48,498 nucleotides of DNA, taken from Clostridia bacterium (GTDB lineage Bacteria; Bacillota; Clostridia; Christensenellales; Borkfalkiaceae). The notes under the pieces were generated by a model that was given only the letters and a program-made list of their open reading frames with translations, was not told where the DNA came from and searched no databases. The DNA lies in NCBI GenBank assembly GCA_017399945.1, contig JAFQAQ010000016.1:1-48498 (forward strand), in the 5' to 3' direction. This document shows positions 31,034 through 42,400 of the stretch, one piece after another. Each line of letters opens with the position of its first letter. Position 1 is the stretch's first letter. Both the position numbers and the translations under genes were made by a program.

Positions 31034-34000
31034 ATGTTGTTAAAATTAAAGAACAAATTAGTAGTTGTTCTAGCAATTATTGCATCTGCGCTCTTTTTAG
31101 CTGGCTCGATATTTCTGTTCTCAAATAGGGCAGGGGCAGAGCTCGGCTCGTTAGATAGCGCCACGATAGCTTCGTTGCTAGACAATTACTTGGTTGGCGA
31201 AAGACTAGTTGTTCCGCAGACTGCAAAAATCTCTGTTGGTAGCAACGAGTACGACGCAACCGAAGTGTATCTTTACACTGCAAGCGGAAACGCTTTGAAC
31301 GTGCAAGAATACGTATTTACTGGCGAAGGCGTATACAAATTAGTATACTCGGCAGTTACTCCCGAAGGAGAAGTTGTTACTGCTGAAAAATCCTTCACCG
31401 TTAGCAAGAAGATTTACGACGGCTCGCTAACCAAGGTTGAAAACGTATCTTTCCTTAAAACTATCTCCCAAAATATAGAATCTGAGAACAAAACTTCTGG
31501 TTTATCAGTTTCTGTTCCCGTGGACGATATGTTTAAATGGAATAACGTAATTGACTTAAAGGAAACCGGTCTTAATATTCCTTTCCTTTCTTTCTTGCCT
31601 TATCAATTTTCACCGGCTAACAAGGTTGACGGTGTTATTCAAGAGCAAGCAAGATTCATTTACGTTAGATTAACCGACGTTTACGACGCTAATAAATACG
31701 TTGATATAGAAGTAGAATACCTAATGGCTGGTAGAAACTATAACATTCCTAACCAAATGCCTAGTTTCCAAGCAGCCGCTGTAGGTCAATCTATGTCTTC
31801 GCTTACCACTGAATTAGGTGGAACGAAAGCAAACGGTAGAATTCTTACCTTTACTGAACCCGATTTGATGATTAACGGTTCTACCAGCTATAAATATTAT
31901 GCAAGCTATTCCGAACACCCAGGTAATCCTAGCGTAGGTGACGTTACGGAAAACGGTCAGTTAATAGATTTGTTCTATGACGTTGCTACTAACCAAGTTA
32001 GAGTATCCGAAGCAACTGCTGCAGGTGCTGTTGAAAAGGTTTTAGTTAACGACCTAGACGCAAAAACTCTTTATACCAATAACGCTTTCGAAGGCTTCAC
32101 CAACGGCGAAGTATACCTTTCCATTTTCTGTCAAAAATATGCGGACGTTAACGTAAACATGGAAATTGCTTCTATCGGTACTTTGTCTGGCGATGAACTT
32201 CATGATCCCTATTCCGTAGACGATAAAGCCCCCGTTATTGAACTTGACGTTTCCGAAGATCAAATTAAAAACGGTATCTTCGTTCCCATGGGACAAAGGG
32301 TAGACGTTATTGACGCTAGATTCTTAGATCCTAACCTTGCTTATTCTAACGTTTCAGTTAGTTATCAAGGTGCGCCTTATACTATCAACGGAAAGTCATT
32401 CCTTCCTTTATCTACGGGCGATTATCTAATTACTTATTATGCGAAAGACGCGTTTAATAACGAAAGTAAAGTTGAAATTACTTATAAGTCTATAGATTGT
32501 TCTGCGAACGGCAACAAACTTATCTCATACGATTTAGGCGAGGATAATATTTCGACCGTATACGCTGGCAAAGAATTTACTCTTCCTGAATATCAAGTTG
32601 TTTCTAACAATAAGTATATAGACGTTAAAATCTTTGCTTATTTCGACGGTGATTTATCTGACAAGATAGAAATCAATCCAGAGACTCGCAAATTATTCGT
32701 TGAAAACGTTGGCAAATACCACGTTGTATTCGAAATGTCCGACTTTATTGAAAGCGTAACCGCAGAGTACACCTTCAATTCGCAAGCGGGCAGTGATATT
32801 TCTTGGACTGACGTAGCGCTTCCTAAATACGTTATTAAGGGCGCTAAATATTCTTTCGATCCGGTATACGCAAACGTTTATACTAAAACTAGACCTTCTC
32901 AAGTAGAAGCTAAATACTTCATTAGTAAAGACGGTGGTTCATTTGAATCGGTTGCTAACTACGCAGACCTTCAAATTACTGCATCTAATACCGTACAATT
33001 TAAATACGTTTACGGCACCGAAGAAATCACTTCTAACGTGTTAGACGTCGTTGACGTTAACTTTACTCAAACCGCTCTATCCACTCCTTCCTACTTCGTA
33101 GGTAACGGTATGGTTTCAGAAGCATACGGCAGCACCGGTTTTGCTCTTGTTTCCGAAAAAGATACGGGCGTTGTTTCTGCTGATTTCGTTAACGTTTTAT
33201 CCTTATCAACTTTCTCGATAAACTTTAATATTCCAGAAACAATGAGAAACGTTGGCTACGTTAAGTTTATTATTACCGATTATTTAGATGCGTCTAACTC
33301 CTTAACCATTACTTATTCTCAACAAGGTTCTGGTTATTTAGTTGAACTTTCTAACGGTAGATCAACTTCCGCTAAGGCAGCTTTCTACGGTACGAACTTC
33401 GTTCTTTCGTTCAAGGCAAACTCCAACGAATTTAACGACCAAACCGCAGGTAGCGTTGGCTGGGACAACAACTTTAAGAGTGATAGAATTTTATTCTCCT
33501 TTGAATTAGGTGGCATGGTTGCTTCTGGAAACGAAGGCGTTACCAAAGCAGGTATCGTTATATCCAACATGCTTGGAACTCCTATGAATATGCAAAATCG
33601 TGATAACCAAGCACCTTTCGTTGGTTACGACACCACTTACATGGGTACCCAAGTTAAAAACGCAAAGGTAACTATTTCTGCGCTAGAAGGCTCCGACCTT
33701 TTCTCTCCTACCTATTATGGTAACGATGCGGCGCTATTAAGTGTTACCGACGTTGACAACAACCCAATCAAGACCGTTGACGGTTTAATTGCCGAAGATT
33801 TGGACGCAACTAGATCGTACGACTTTATTCTTTCAGAACTTGGCGAAGTTGTTGTAACTTATTCCTATAAAGACCAAAAGAACGCTAACAACGTTATTTA
33901 CGGTTCGTACTCAATTTACGTTGCCGACAACGTAAAACCGTCTATCGCAATCGCTGACGGATATAACGAATTAACCGTTGTTAAAGCGCAACTTGGTGAT

Positions 34001-34237
34001 CTTATCACTGCTAAGAATTTTACTTACAGTGATAACAACGACGAGAAAAAGGACCTTGTTGCATACGTTTACGTTATCGACCCCTTCTATCATATGTACG
34101 ATTTAATTGATAATGGTATTGAAATAGACGACATGAAGTTCGAATGTGAATACTGTGGCGTTTACACCGTACTCTATTACGTAGAAGACGTTTCCGGTAA
34201 CTTCATCACTGCAAGCTACAAGGTATTTGTACAATAA
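31034..34237 (+). CDS. Large secreted Ig-like/jelly-roll surface protein
   Basis: The 1067-residue protein has an N-terminal signal (KNKLVVVLAIIASALFLAGS, cleavage near RAGA-EL) and no lipobox, sortase motif or membrane anchor. The sequence is almost all beta-strand. Two regions (about residues 140-385 and 690-850) have a jelly-roll pattern, and several Ig-like segments lie around them ('DDKAPVIELDVSEDQIKNG', 'DYLITYYAKDAFNNESKVEI', 'GEVVVTYSYKDQKNANNVIY', 'CGVYTVLYYVEDVSGNFITA'). No catalytic motif was found. It may bind polysaccharide at the cell surface. Ribosome binding site AAGGAG. It is read with the transporter and the next lipoproteins. Confidence 0.75.
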   Translation: MLLKLKNKLVVVLAIIASALFLAGSIFLFSNRAGAELGSLDSATIASLLDNYLVGERLVVPQTAKISVGSNEYDATEVYLYTASGNALNVQEYVFTGEGVYKLVYSAVTPEGEVVTAEKSFTVSKKIYDGSLTKVENVSFLKTISQNIESENKTSGLSVSVPVDDMFKWNNVIDLKETGLNIPFLSFLPYQFSPANKVDGVIQEQARFIYVRLTDVYDANKYVDIEVEYLMAGRNYNIPNQMPSFQAAAVGQSMSSLTTELGGTKANGRILTFTEPDLMINGSTSYKYYASYSEHPGNPSVGDVTENGQLIDLFYDVATNQVRVSEATAAGAVEKVLVNDLDAKTLYTNNAFEGFTNGEVYLSIFCQKYADVNVNMEIASIGTLSGDELHDPYSVDDKAPVIELDVSEDQIKNGIFVPMGQRVDVIDARFLDPNLAYSNVSVSYQGAPYTINGKSFLPLSTGDYLITYYAKDAFNNESKVEITYKSIDCSANGNKLISYDLGEDNISTVYAGKEFTLPEYQVVSNNKYIDVKIFAYFDGDLSDKIEINPETRKLFVENVGKYHVVFEMSDFIESVTAEYTFNSQAGSDISWTDVALPKYVIKGAKYSFDPVYANVYTKTRPSQVEAKYFISKDGGSFESVANYADLQITASNTVQFKYVYGTEEITSNVLDVVDVNFTQTALSTPSYFVGNGMVSEAYGSTGFALVSEKDTGVVSADFVNVLSLSTFSINFNIPETMRNVGYVKFIITDYLDASNSLTITYSQQGSGYLVELSNGRSTSAKAAFYGTNFVLSFKANSNEFNDQTAGSVGWDNNFKSDRILFSFELGGMVASGNEGVTKAGIVISNMLGTPMNMQNRDNQAPFVGYDTTYMGTQVKNAKVTISALEGSDLFSPTYYGNDAALLSVTDVDNNPIKTVDGLIAEDLDATRSYDFILSELGEVVVTYSYKDQKNANNVIYGSYSIYVADNVKPSIAIADGYNELTVVKAQLGDLITAKNFTYSDNNDEKKDLVAYVYVIDPFYHMYDLIDNGIEIDDMKFECEYCGVYTVLYYVEDVSGNFITASYKVFVQ

Positions 34238-34249
34238 GGAGATATGAAT

Positions 34250-36475
34250 ATGAAAAAGTTATTAAAGTTTCTTAGTAAATCTCTTTGTTTAGTATTGTCA
34301 TTAATTATGTGTGTTGCAGTCGTTGGCTGTGACAAGGGTAACGAAGACACGGGCTCAAATGCTCCTGTTGAATTTATCAATACCGAAGATTACGTTAACA
34401 ACCCCGAAGATATGGGTTTAATTCAATTTGGTACTCATAAATATCTCGTATCCGAAACCGAAGATAAATGGCTTGTTAAAAACGGTGTAACCGAATACAA
34501 ATTGGTAGTTCAGGGTTCTACTGTTGAAGCTAACGATACCTATTATCGTTATGCTATTAACGAAATGGTTTATTTCTTCGAAATGGCTACTAACATTACC
34601 TTAGAGGTTGTTATTGATACCACTCTTCCTTTGGAAGATCAAGCACACAATCCAAACCAACATTATATTTCTTTGGATACTACCACGTTGTTCCAATCTA
34701 GTGGCATTACTAACACCGTAGATGAATTACAAATGTACGGTGGCAAAATCGTAACCAAAGATAACAATATCTATATCGTTGGTAATACCGATATCGGAAC
34801 TCTAAACGCAGTTTATACCTTCTTGGATTTAACGTTTAACTGGGAAGTTTACTCTGCAAACACTATCGTTATCGATAAAAACGTAAAAGACTTAAAGTTG
34901 TATAACTACAACGTTATCGATATTCCAGACGTTCCTTATCAACCCACCAGTTCATACGAACATTATTCTTGGGGTGAAGCACCTGACTATGGTGTAAAAC
35001 TTTACCACGCTACCGAAGATTCTAGAATGTATGGTACTCGTGTTAAAGCTTTCCAAGCTGCTAGTCTTCCTGCGGTAGAAATTCTTAAAGATAACCCTGA
35101 GTATATTCCTACTTCTACTGATCCAGAACAAATTGCTAAAAACGAAGCGTATATTAGAAAGTATGCCGATTCTAACGACCCAGAAGGCTATGCATTATAT
35201 AACGCTTTGTCTAAGCCGGGTGGACACAACTCCGTTCTCTTAGTTCCAGAAGAATTATGGGGACACAAGGCTAACTGGTATGGTGGCGTTCAACTTTGTT
35301 ATACTGCTCACGGCAATGAAGCTGATTTAGACGAAATTACTTCTCGTTTTGCAGATATGATTAAAATGCAACTTATCAGATTGCCCGCTGCAATTTATCC
35401 TTATAGCCGTTCGGTAGATATTACCATTACCGACGACCCCGGTATGTGTGGCTGTGATGAGTGTACGAGACAAAAGCAAGTTTATAAAGATTCTGGTCTT
35501 GTTGTTAAATACATGAACATCATTGCTGAAAAAGTTAAAAAGTGGATGGAATTACCAGGTAACGAACCTTATAGAAGAGACAACCTAGAAATCCGTCACT
35601 ATGCATACTTAGGTACCGAAGATCCGCCCGCAAAAATCGATCCTGAAACAGGTGAGTGGGTTGCTATCGACGAAACGGTTATGATGCATAAAAATACTTG
35701 TATTAAGTACGCTAACATTAACACCGACTTCCAACAAAGTCTTTTTGCTGAGGACAACGCTTGGGCGAGAGATATATTTGATGGTTGGGCAGCTGTTTCC
35801 GGTGGTAGAATTGGTTACTTTATGTATAACTATAACATAAATCACAACTACTTCTACGATGGTTTTGATCACTACGATACCAAGGGTATTAACTATTACC
35901 TTGCTGGTGGTAGATCTTATTACTACTCAGAAAATATACACGGTGCATCTCCAACGGAATTTGGTGGACTAATTAGCTATCTAAACGCAAAACTTTGCTA
36001 CAACTCTTTACTAGATTCTGGTAAGTTAATGCAAAAATGGTTTGACGCTTGTTATGGTCCTGCTTCGGGTATCATGATGGATTTACTTAACAGTATCAGA
36101 GCATTCAACCACAACGAAACGGTTAGAAACGATCTTTACAAGAGATTCTCTATCTATAACCAAGTTTATTTTAGATTCAATTGGAAACCCGTAGTATTAA
36201 AGGGCTGGATTGCTAAGGCAGACGAAGCACACGCGGCTATCGAACACTTAAAGCAAACCAACTACGATGAATGGTATAGAATTGCTTACAACATTGAACT
36301 TGAAGCATTTGATCCTATTCTACTTATGTTCAAACATAACAGTTCTTCTATGTCTGCGGAAGAATATAATTCTTATAAAGCACGTATCCTTTCCAACATT
36401 GCAACGTGGCCTGATTATTCAATGGTACACATTGTTAGTTCTGGATACGTTAAGACCTGGATTCAAACCATATAA
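34250..36475 (+). CDS. DUF4838-family lipoprotein, glycosidase-like
   Basis: The 741-residue lipoprotein (lipobox VVGC near residue 23) has an N-terminal domain of the type seen in alpha-glucuronidase and GH20 enzymes ('IVTKDNNIYIVGNTDIGTLN' then 'AVYTFLDLTFNWEVYS') followed by a DUF4838-like catalytic-type barrel with the signature cysteine cluster 'DDPGMCGCDECTRQ' (about residues 396-409). DUF4838 proteins are glycosidase-related but poorly characterised. The ATG at 34244 is too close to AAGGAG (34237-34241); 34250 has the right spacing and opens at MKKLLKF. Anchored on the outer face, it could cleave or sense an extracellular glycan bound by the surface proteins. Confidence 0.8.
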   Translation: MKKLLKFLSKSLCLVLSLIMCVAVVGCDKGNEDTGSNAPVEFINTEDYVNNPEDMGLIQFGTHKYLVSETEDKWLVKNGVTEYKLVVQGSTVEANDTYYRYAINEMVYFFEMATNITLEVVIDTTLPLEDQAHNPNQHYISLDTTTLFQSSGITNTVDELQMYGGKIVTKDNNIYIVGNTDIGTLNAVYTFLDLTFNWEVYSANTIVIDKNVKDLKLYNYNVIDIPDVPYQPTSSYEHYSWGEAPDYGVKLYHATEDSRMYGTRVKAFQAASLPAVEILKDNPEYIPTSTDPEQIAKNEAYIRKYADSNDPEGYALYNALSKPGGHNSVLLVPEELWGHKANWYGGVQLCYTAHGNEADLDEITSRFADMIKMQLIRLPAAIYPYSRSVDITITDDPGMCGCDECTRQKQVYKDSGLVVKYMNIIAEKVKKWMELPGNEPYRRDNLEIRHYAYLGTEDPPAKIDPETGEWVAIDETVMMHKNTCIKYANINTDFQQSLFAEDNAWARDIFDGWAAVSGGRIGYFMYNYNINHNYFYDGFDHYDTKGINYYLAGGRSYYYSENIHGASPTEFGGLISYLNAKLCYNSLLDSGKLMQKWFDACYGPASGIMMDLLNSIRAFNHNETVRNDLYKRFSIYNQVYFRFNWKPVVLKGWIAKADEAHAAIEHLKQTNYDEWYRIAYNIELEAFDPILLMFKHNSSSMSAEEYNSYKARILSNIATWPDYSMVHIVSSGYVKTWIQTI

Positions 36476-36494
36476 TTAAAGGAGGAACAATTAA

Positions 36495-39400
36495 ATGAAA
36501 AGTGTATTAAGAAAAATATCTTTTGTTTTATTAGCTATCGTTGCTGCGTTCTCCTTTAGTTTCCTTGTTGCAACCTCCACGGGTTGCAACAAAGGTTCAA
36601 GTAGTTCCGGCAGTGGAAATACTGGTTTACCTTCAATTCAGTTAATAAAATTTGAACAAACAGACGTTAGCATGATAGTCGGCGACGAGAAATACGTTGT
36701 TGCTGTTGCTAACGATACTTCAAACGAAGTAAAAATTACCTATAAGTCCTCTGATGAAAGTGTTCTTTCAGTTGACCAATTTGGTAAATTTACCGCAAAT
36801 AAAAAGGGTACTGCAGTAGTAACTGCTTCATATAGCTACTATTCAGCAACCTGTAACGTAACCGTTGGACACGGTAATTTCGTGCCTGTTCTTAATATCG
36901 ACAACGTAACGGATAACACCATTTCCGTTCCTAAGGGCACTGATTACGAGCTTAACCCTTACGTTATATTCAACGGCAAAAAGTTTACTAACGCAACTTA
37001 TAACTTTAAATACTCTGGCAACAAGATTAGCGTTAATAACTTAGGCAAGATTACTGCTAACGAAAAGGGCGAAGTTAAACTTACCGTTACCGCTTCTTGG
37101 GACGGATTTAACGGTATAAGTTCTTTAAGCAAGACTTTAACCGTAAAAGTTACTAACTTTATCTCTATTTTCGTTAACGAAGGTAACGGCGTTGAAACCC
37201 TTTATAACATGTCTCTTCCCACTTTAACCGGTTCTACTGCTGCAACCGTACCTTTCGTTGTTGGTGCTATCGACAACCAAGGTCAAGTTAACGCAAGCAA
37301 TATTCAGGTTGAAGTAGTTGAAGGATCAGACGTTGTATCCTATGCTGACGGAAAGTTATCTTCTTTAGGTTTAGGCGACGCTAAAATTAAAATTACCGTA
37401 TCCGACTTCGAAAACGAAATTCACGTTAAATACGTAGACGTTTCCGTTGAAAGAGCAATGGGTGACTATTCTCAAAACGGCGAATACATCGTTGTTGATA
37501 TGGATACCTTAACGGGTGACGGCATCAATCTTTCTGAAATTTTTGGTGAAGACGTTATCCTTACCGATGCATATCTTGGCAAAACCGAATTAGAAATTGA
37601 TAACAACAAGATAGTTGGTGGTGTAGAAGGTTTTGCATTCGGTACTCCCGCTCCCGTAGTTTTAACTCTTTACACTGCTGATCGTGGTTACAACGTTAAA
37701 GTTCTTCCATACGTTTATAAAAACGCTCAAACTCACGCAGAAAGAGTGGAATTCTCTTCTTACGACGGCGTGCTTCCTTTGGAAACCATTTTTGGTAACG
37801 ACGTAACCGTTAAAGAAGCATATCTTAAAACTGAGGACGGCGAAAGAAAATTAAATATCAGTGAAGACGGCAAAGGCATTCTTGGTGTTGATAGTGGCGC
37901 TAAACCCACTGAATTTACCATTGCAGTTGCTACCGATACTGAAATGAAATACGTTGACGTAACTGCTTATACTCTTATAATCGACGAAATGAGCGACTTT
38001 GATTATTTCGCTGTTAAACCAGGTACTTGGTCTTGGACTCCTAATAAGTACACCATTTACTCTGGTTTAGATTGGAATGGCTATTACGTATTAGCAAACG
38101 ATATCGACGCTTCTGAATATGCTTACTCTATGCACTCAATTCAAACTCTTCCCAACAACGATCCCGGTAAAGAAGGTGAATTCGTTACCGGTCGTGGTTA
38201 TTACTATCAATATTGGGGAAGCCTAAATTGGGGTTGGGCAAGATTTGGTATGATGCATGGTAACTTCTGGGAAAGTCAAGGTCCAGAAAAAATGGGCCTT
38301 ACGAACAAAGGTTTCCAAGGCACGTTCGACGGACGTGGACATACCATTTTCAACTATAATGCTAATATAGACGGTTTGTTTGGACCAATTAACGGTGGTG
38401 TAATCAAAAACGTAGCATTCAAAAATTCGGCTGTTCCTAGCGATGGTATGCTAGGCGGTGTCGCATTTAACGGCGCTATTTTCGAAAACATTTACGTTGA
38501 AACTAACCCAGATTATAATATTTCAAGATTATGGAGTGGTTCTTGCGTTGTAACAAGTGCTTCCAACACTTGTACTTGGAAAAACGTCGTTGTATACGTT
38601 ACCAGTAAAGGTAAGACTCCTGTTGGTCCTAACTATGGTATATTAGCAGGTACCTCTGGTTCTTCGTATAGTTCTTCTAACTCTGGTGTTTTTATTATCG
38701 CGGATAACCCGTTAGCAGCTTCGTATAATGCTGGCTCAATTACTTCCGTTACCTTTGAAGCTGAATACGTAGACGGTGTTAAACAAGAGGGTGGTAATAC
38801 GGCAAGCGGTATTCGTCGTTATAACTCCTTAGATGCAGTTGCTGCGGATAAAGAAGCAAATGCTGCGGCTTTAGCTAAGTTTAATCCTGATTTTTGGACT
38901 ATTCTTGGCGACGCTATTCCTGTATTCACAACTTGTCTTTCTGCTGACGAGTTGGAAATTTACATTGGTGACGAACTAGCTGACGGCGCAAATGCTCGTG
39001 TATTCCAAAATACAAGCAATTCAGTTAACGTAAGATACCAAGGCTTAGAAGTTAAAAAGGTTGACAGTGTAGAAATTATCTCTGGTGACACTGTCGTAGA
39101 AACCGTTGACAATTGTACTTTAAGTGGCTTAACCACTGGTAAAGCTACTATTAAAGTAACTTACTCCTTAAACGGCGTAACTCTTTCTAGAGAAATCGTT
39201 ATCAACTCCGTTCCAGAAGTTAAACCTTATGTAAACGTTTTAGAATTCTCTGCTAGACAAGGTTTATTTATGGACGATGAGTTCGACGTGGTTTCCTTAG
39301 AAGATATCTTTGGAAAAGAAGTTGAAATCTTCGCTGCTTACGATAAGGATAACAATCCTCTTACCATAGACAACGAAAACGGCTTAATCTTAGATCTTAT

Positions 39401-42400
39401 AACCGATGCTAAGGAAATTACTCACACCACTATCGATCTATATACTGATACTGAAGCGTATAGAGTTACCGTTAACGCATACGCAAGCGTTATCAAGGAA
39501 GCCGAAGATTTAGAAATATTCAAGATTACCGTTCCATGGAGCTTCCCACAAAAGGATGAAAACGGCAACGTTGTTACTTGGTCATATAACTTCGCTGACG
39601 GTGATTTCTGCTTCGACGGCTATTACTTATTAGCCAACGATATTGATGCTACTGGTTACGTTCACAACGTAATTAACGGTACTGCTCTTGCTGGTTCTAT
39701 CAATAGTGAACGTGCATGGCAAAACGAAATCTTCTCAACCGGTTTAGGTTCTGAAGCTTATCCTACGCACGGCTTTATCGGTACTTTTGACGGTAACGGT
39801 CACTTAATTAGTAATTTAACTACTAGATACGGCGGTTTATTCGGAATTATCAACAAGGGTACTATTAAGAATATCGGTATAGTTAACCATACTTCTCCAG
39901 ATAGTTATTCTGGTATCTTTGCTGACCAAGCAATCCGCAACGCAACCTTTGATAACGTTTATATTAGCAGTGAAATCAATTACACTTCTAGCGAAACTTA
40001 CTTAGGTATGCTTGTAAACGACCCATCTTCCGTTATCAACGTTTCTAACGTGGTTATTGAAGACTACAACACCTATACCGAAAGTAGTGCAGTTGGTTCT
40101 ATGTTCGGCTACTTCGCAAGAAGTAACGGAAACACCAATCCCTACATTAAGACTTACGGCAACTTCCAAGACGGTGCATTTAAGGACGTATACGTTATTT
40201 CTAAAAACGCTCTCTTCCAATCTGGTTGGTCAAAGAACAACCCCGTTTACACTGCAACGTGGGACGGCGAATACGTTGACGGCGTTAAAACTGAAAGCAC
40301 TTATACTAGAACTCCTAGCAAAGATCTTGGCGAAGTAACCTTCGACGTTGGTATTCCAGGCGTAAGACGTTATACCTCATCTGAAAAGATGATGGCAGAC
40401 GTTGCAAACGTTAATACCAGTGGATTTAACACTGAATATTGGAATATCGTTAACGGCTTACCTAAGTTTAAGGCAATTTCTATGTCTAACTACATTAAGG
40501 TATACTTAGGTGATCAAGCTGCTGAAGAAGGCTTAGTTACTATTAATAATGATACTTCTTATGAAGTTAACCTCAGAATCGACGGTATTATATACGACCA
40601 AGCAGACTTTACCGTAACTCTCACTAGTGGTAATTCCATCAGTGTAGATGGTAAAACGGTAACTTCTGGAAAAACTGCTTCTTCTGCATTATCTGTTCTT
40701 ACCATTACCGATAAGAACTTAGGCACGTTCGTGGTTAGTGTAGACGTAGTTGCACCTACCACCGAATACGGTGAAGAATTAGTATATTCTGCTAGAACCG
40801 GCGAATTCTTCAAGGGTGATACCCCAATTGAAATCTCTGACATCTTTGGTAAAGACGTAACTTTAATTAAAGCTTACGACAAAGATAACAATTTACTTTC
40901 TGTTGATAACAACGTAATTTCAGGAGTTGCAACTTCTAATATTGCTATCTTATCAGACGAATTAACTCTCGTTGCTGAAAGTGAATCTATAAAAGTTAAA
41001 GTAAAAGCAGTTGCTCTCGTAATTGACGAAGCAGAAGACCTATATTGCTTCCAAGCCGATTCTAACGCAATAGTTAATACCTCTACTTGGACTATCGACT
41101 TTGCTAGTGCAGACGCTCTAAAAGTAGAAGGTTACTACATGCTCGTTAAGAACATTGACGCAAGTGTTCTTGGAACTTATAGTTACTCTAACGGATATAC
41201 CGTAAACCTTGACTCCTTTAACGGATTCCCAAGAATGGATTATCTTGCTGCAGGTGGTGGTTGGCATTCTATGGGTGTTGGTAAACACGGCTTTATCGGT
41301 ACTTTAGATGGTAATGGATACACCATTTCTAACCTAACTACTGATCCTTGGGGTGGTTTACTTGGTGCTATTTATAGTGGTACCGTTAAGAACATTGCTT
41401 TCGTAAACTGTGGTACTACTAACGGTAGTAATGGTGCTATTGCTCTCGGTGCTGCCGCTAACGCTAAGTTCGAAAACGTTTACGTTTCTACTCCCGTTGG
41501 CGTTGCAGGTTCTAATTCTGCACCTCTAGTTGCAAGTTACGGTCACAAGACCACCTTCAAGAACGTTGTAATCGTTGATAATACTTCTCTTAACATTACT
41601 TCGAGAACAGTTGACGTAAATTACGGTTCTTTAACTCACGACGCTAGAAGATGGAGTGACAGAGACGTCCCGATAGCTCCTGCAACTTTCTATGATGCAA
41701 ACGTATCTAATTTATACGTAATCTCTGAAAAGCCTTTCGCAGGTACCGTTGCTAAGGGAACTACCGTTCTCACTACTATGATGGACGCTAGATACGTTGA
41801 CGGTCAATTAGTTGACGATTTATTGTTCACCGGTACTTATGGTACGGGCGGAACTGCGTTTGAGGAAAATGCAGACCTAACCGTTGCAAATTCTAAGCGT
41901 TATACTTCTGCGGCTAACATGCTTGCAGACGTTGACAATAACGATTTCACCGCGTTTGATACTTCAATTTGGGAAGTTGTTAACGGCGTTCCTAGATTTA
42001 AGTCTATAGATGCAAGCAACTTCGTAAAGGTTGCTGTTAACGGCGTTGAAATCGGTGGTAACTACAAAGCGTTGCTTGGCGACGAAATTACTTTATCTCT
42101 CGTACTAGACGGTGAAGCTTATGACCAAGCGTTTACCATTTCTGCAGTAGATACTTCTCTCGTTACTATCGATGGAACTAAGATTACTGCAAGCAACGTA
42201 ACCATTGGTTCTACCGTAATTAACGTAACCGTAGGCACTCAAGTAATTCCTTTCATTCTTGAAATTTGCGAACCTACTATTGTTGCCGATGGCGAAGAAA
42301 TTATTGGTTCAATCACTCTCCGTCTTGCAAAACAAGCTGAAATCGACTTCGTATATAACGGAAGCTCCGTTCAAGGAACGGTTACCGTACAAAGCGATTC

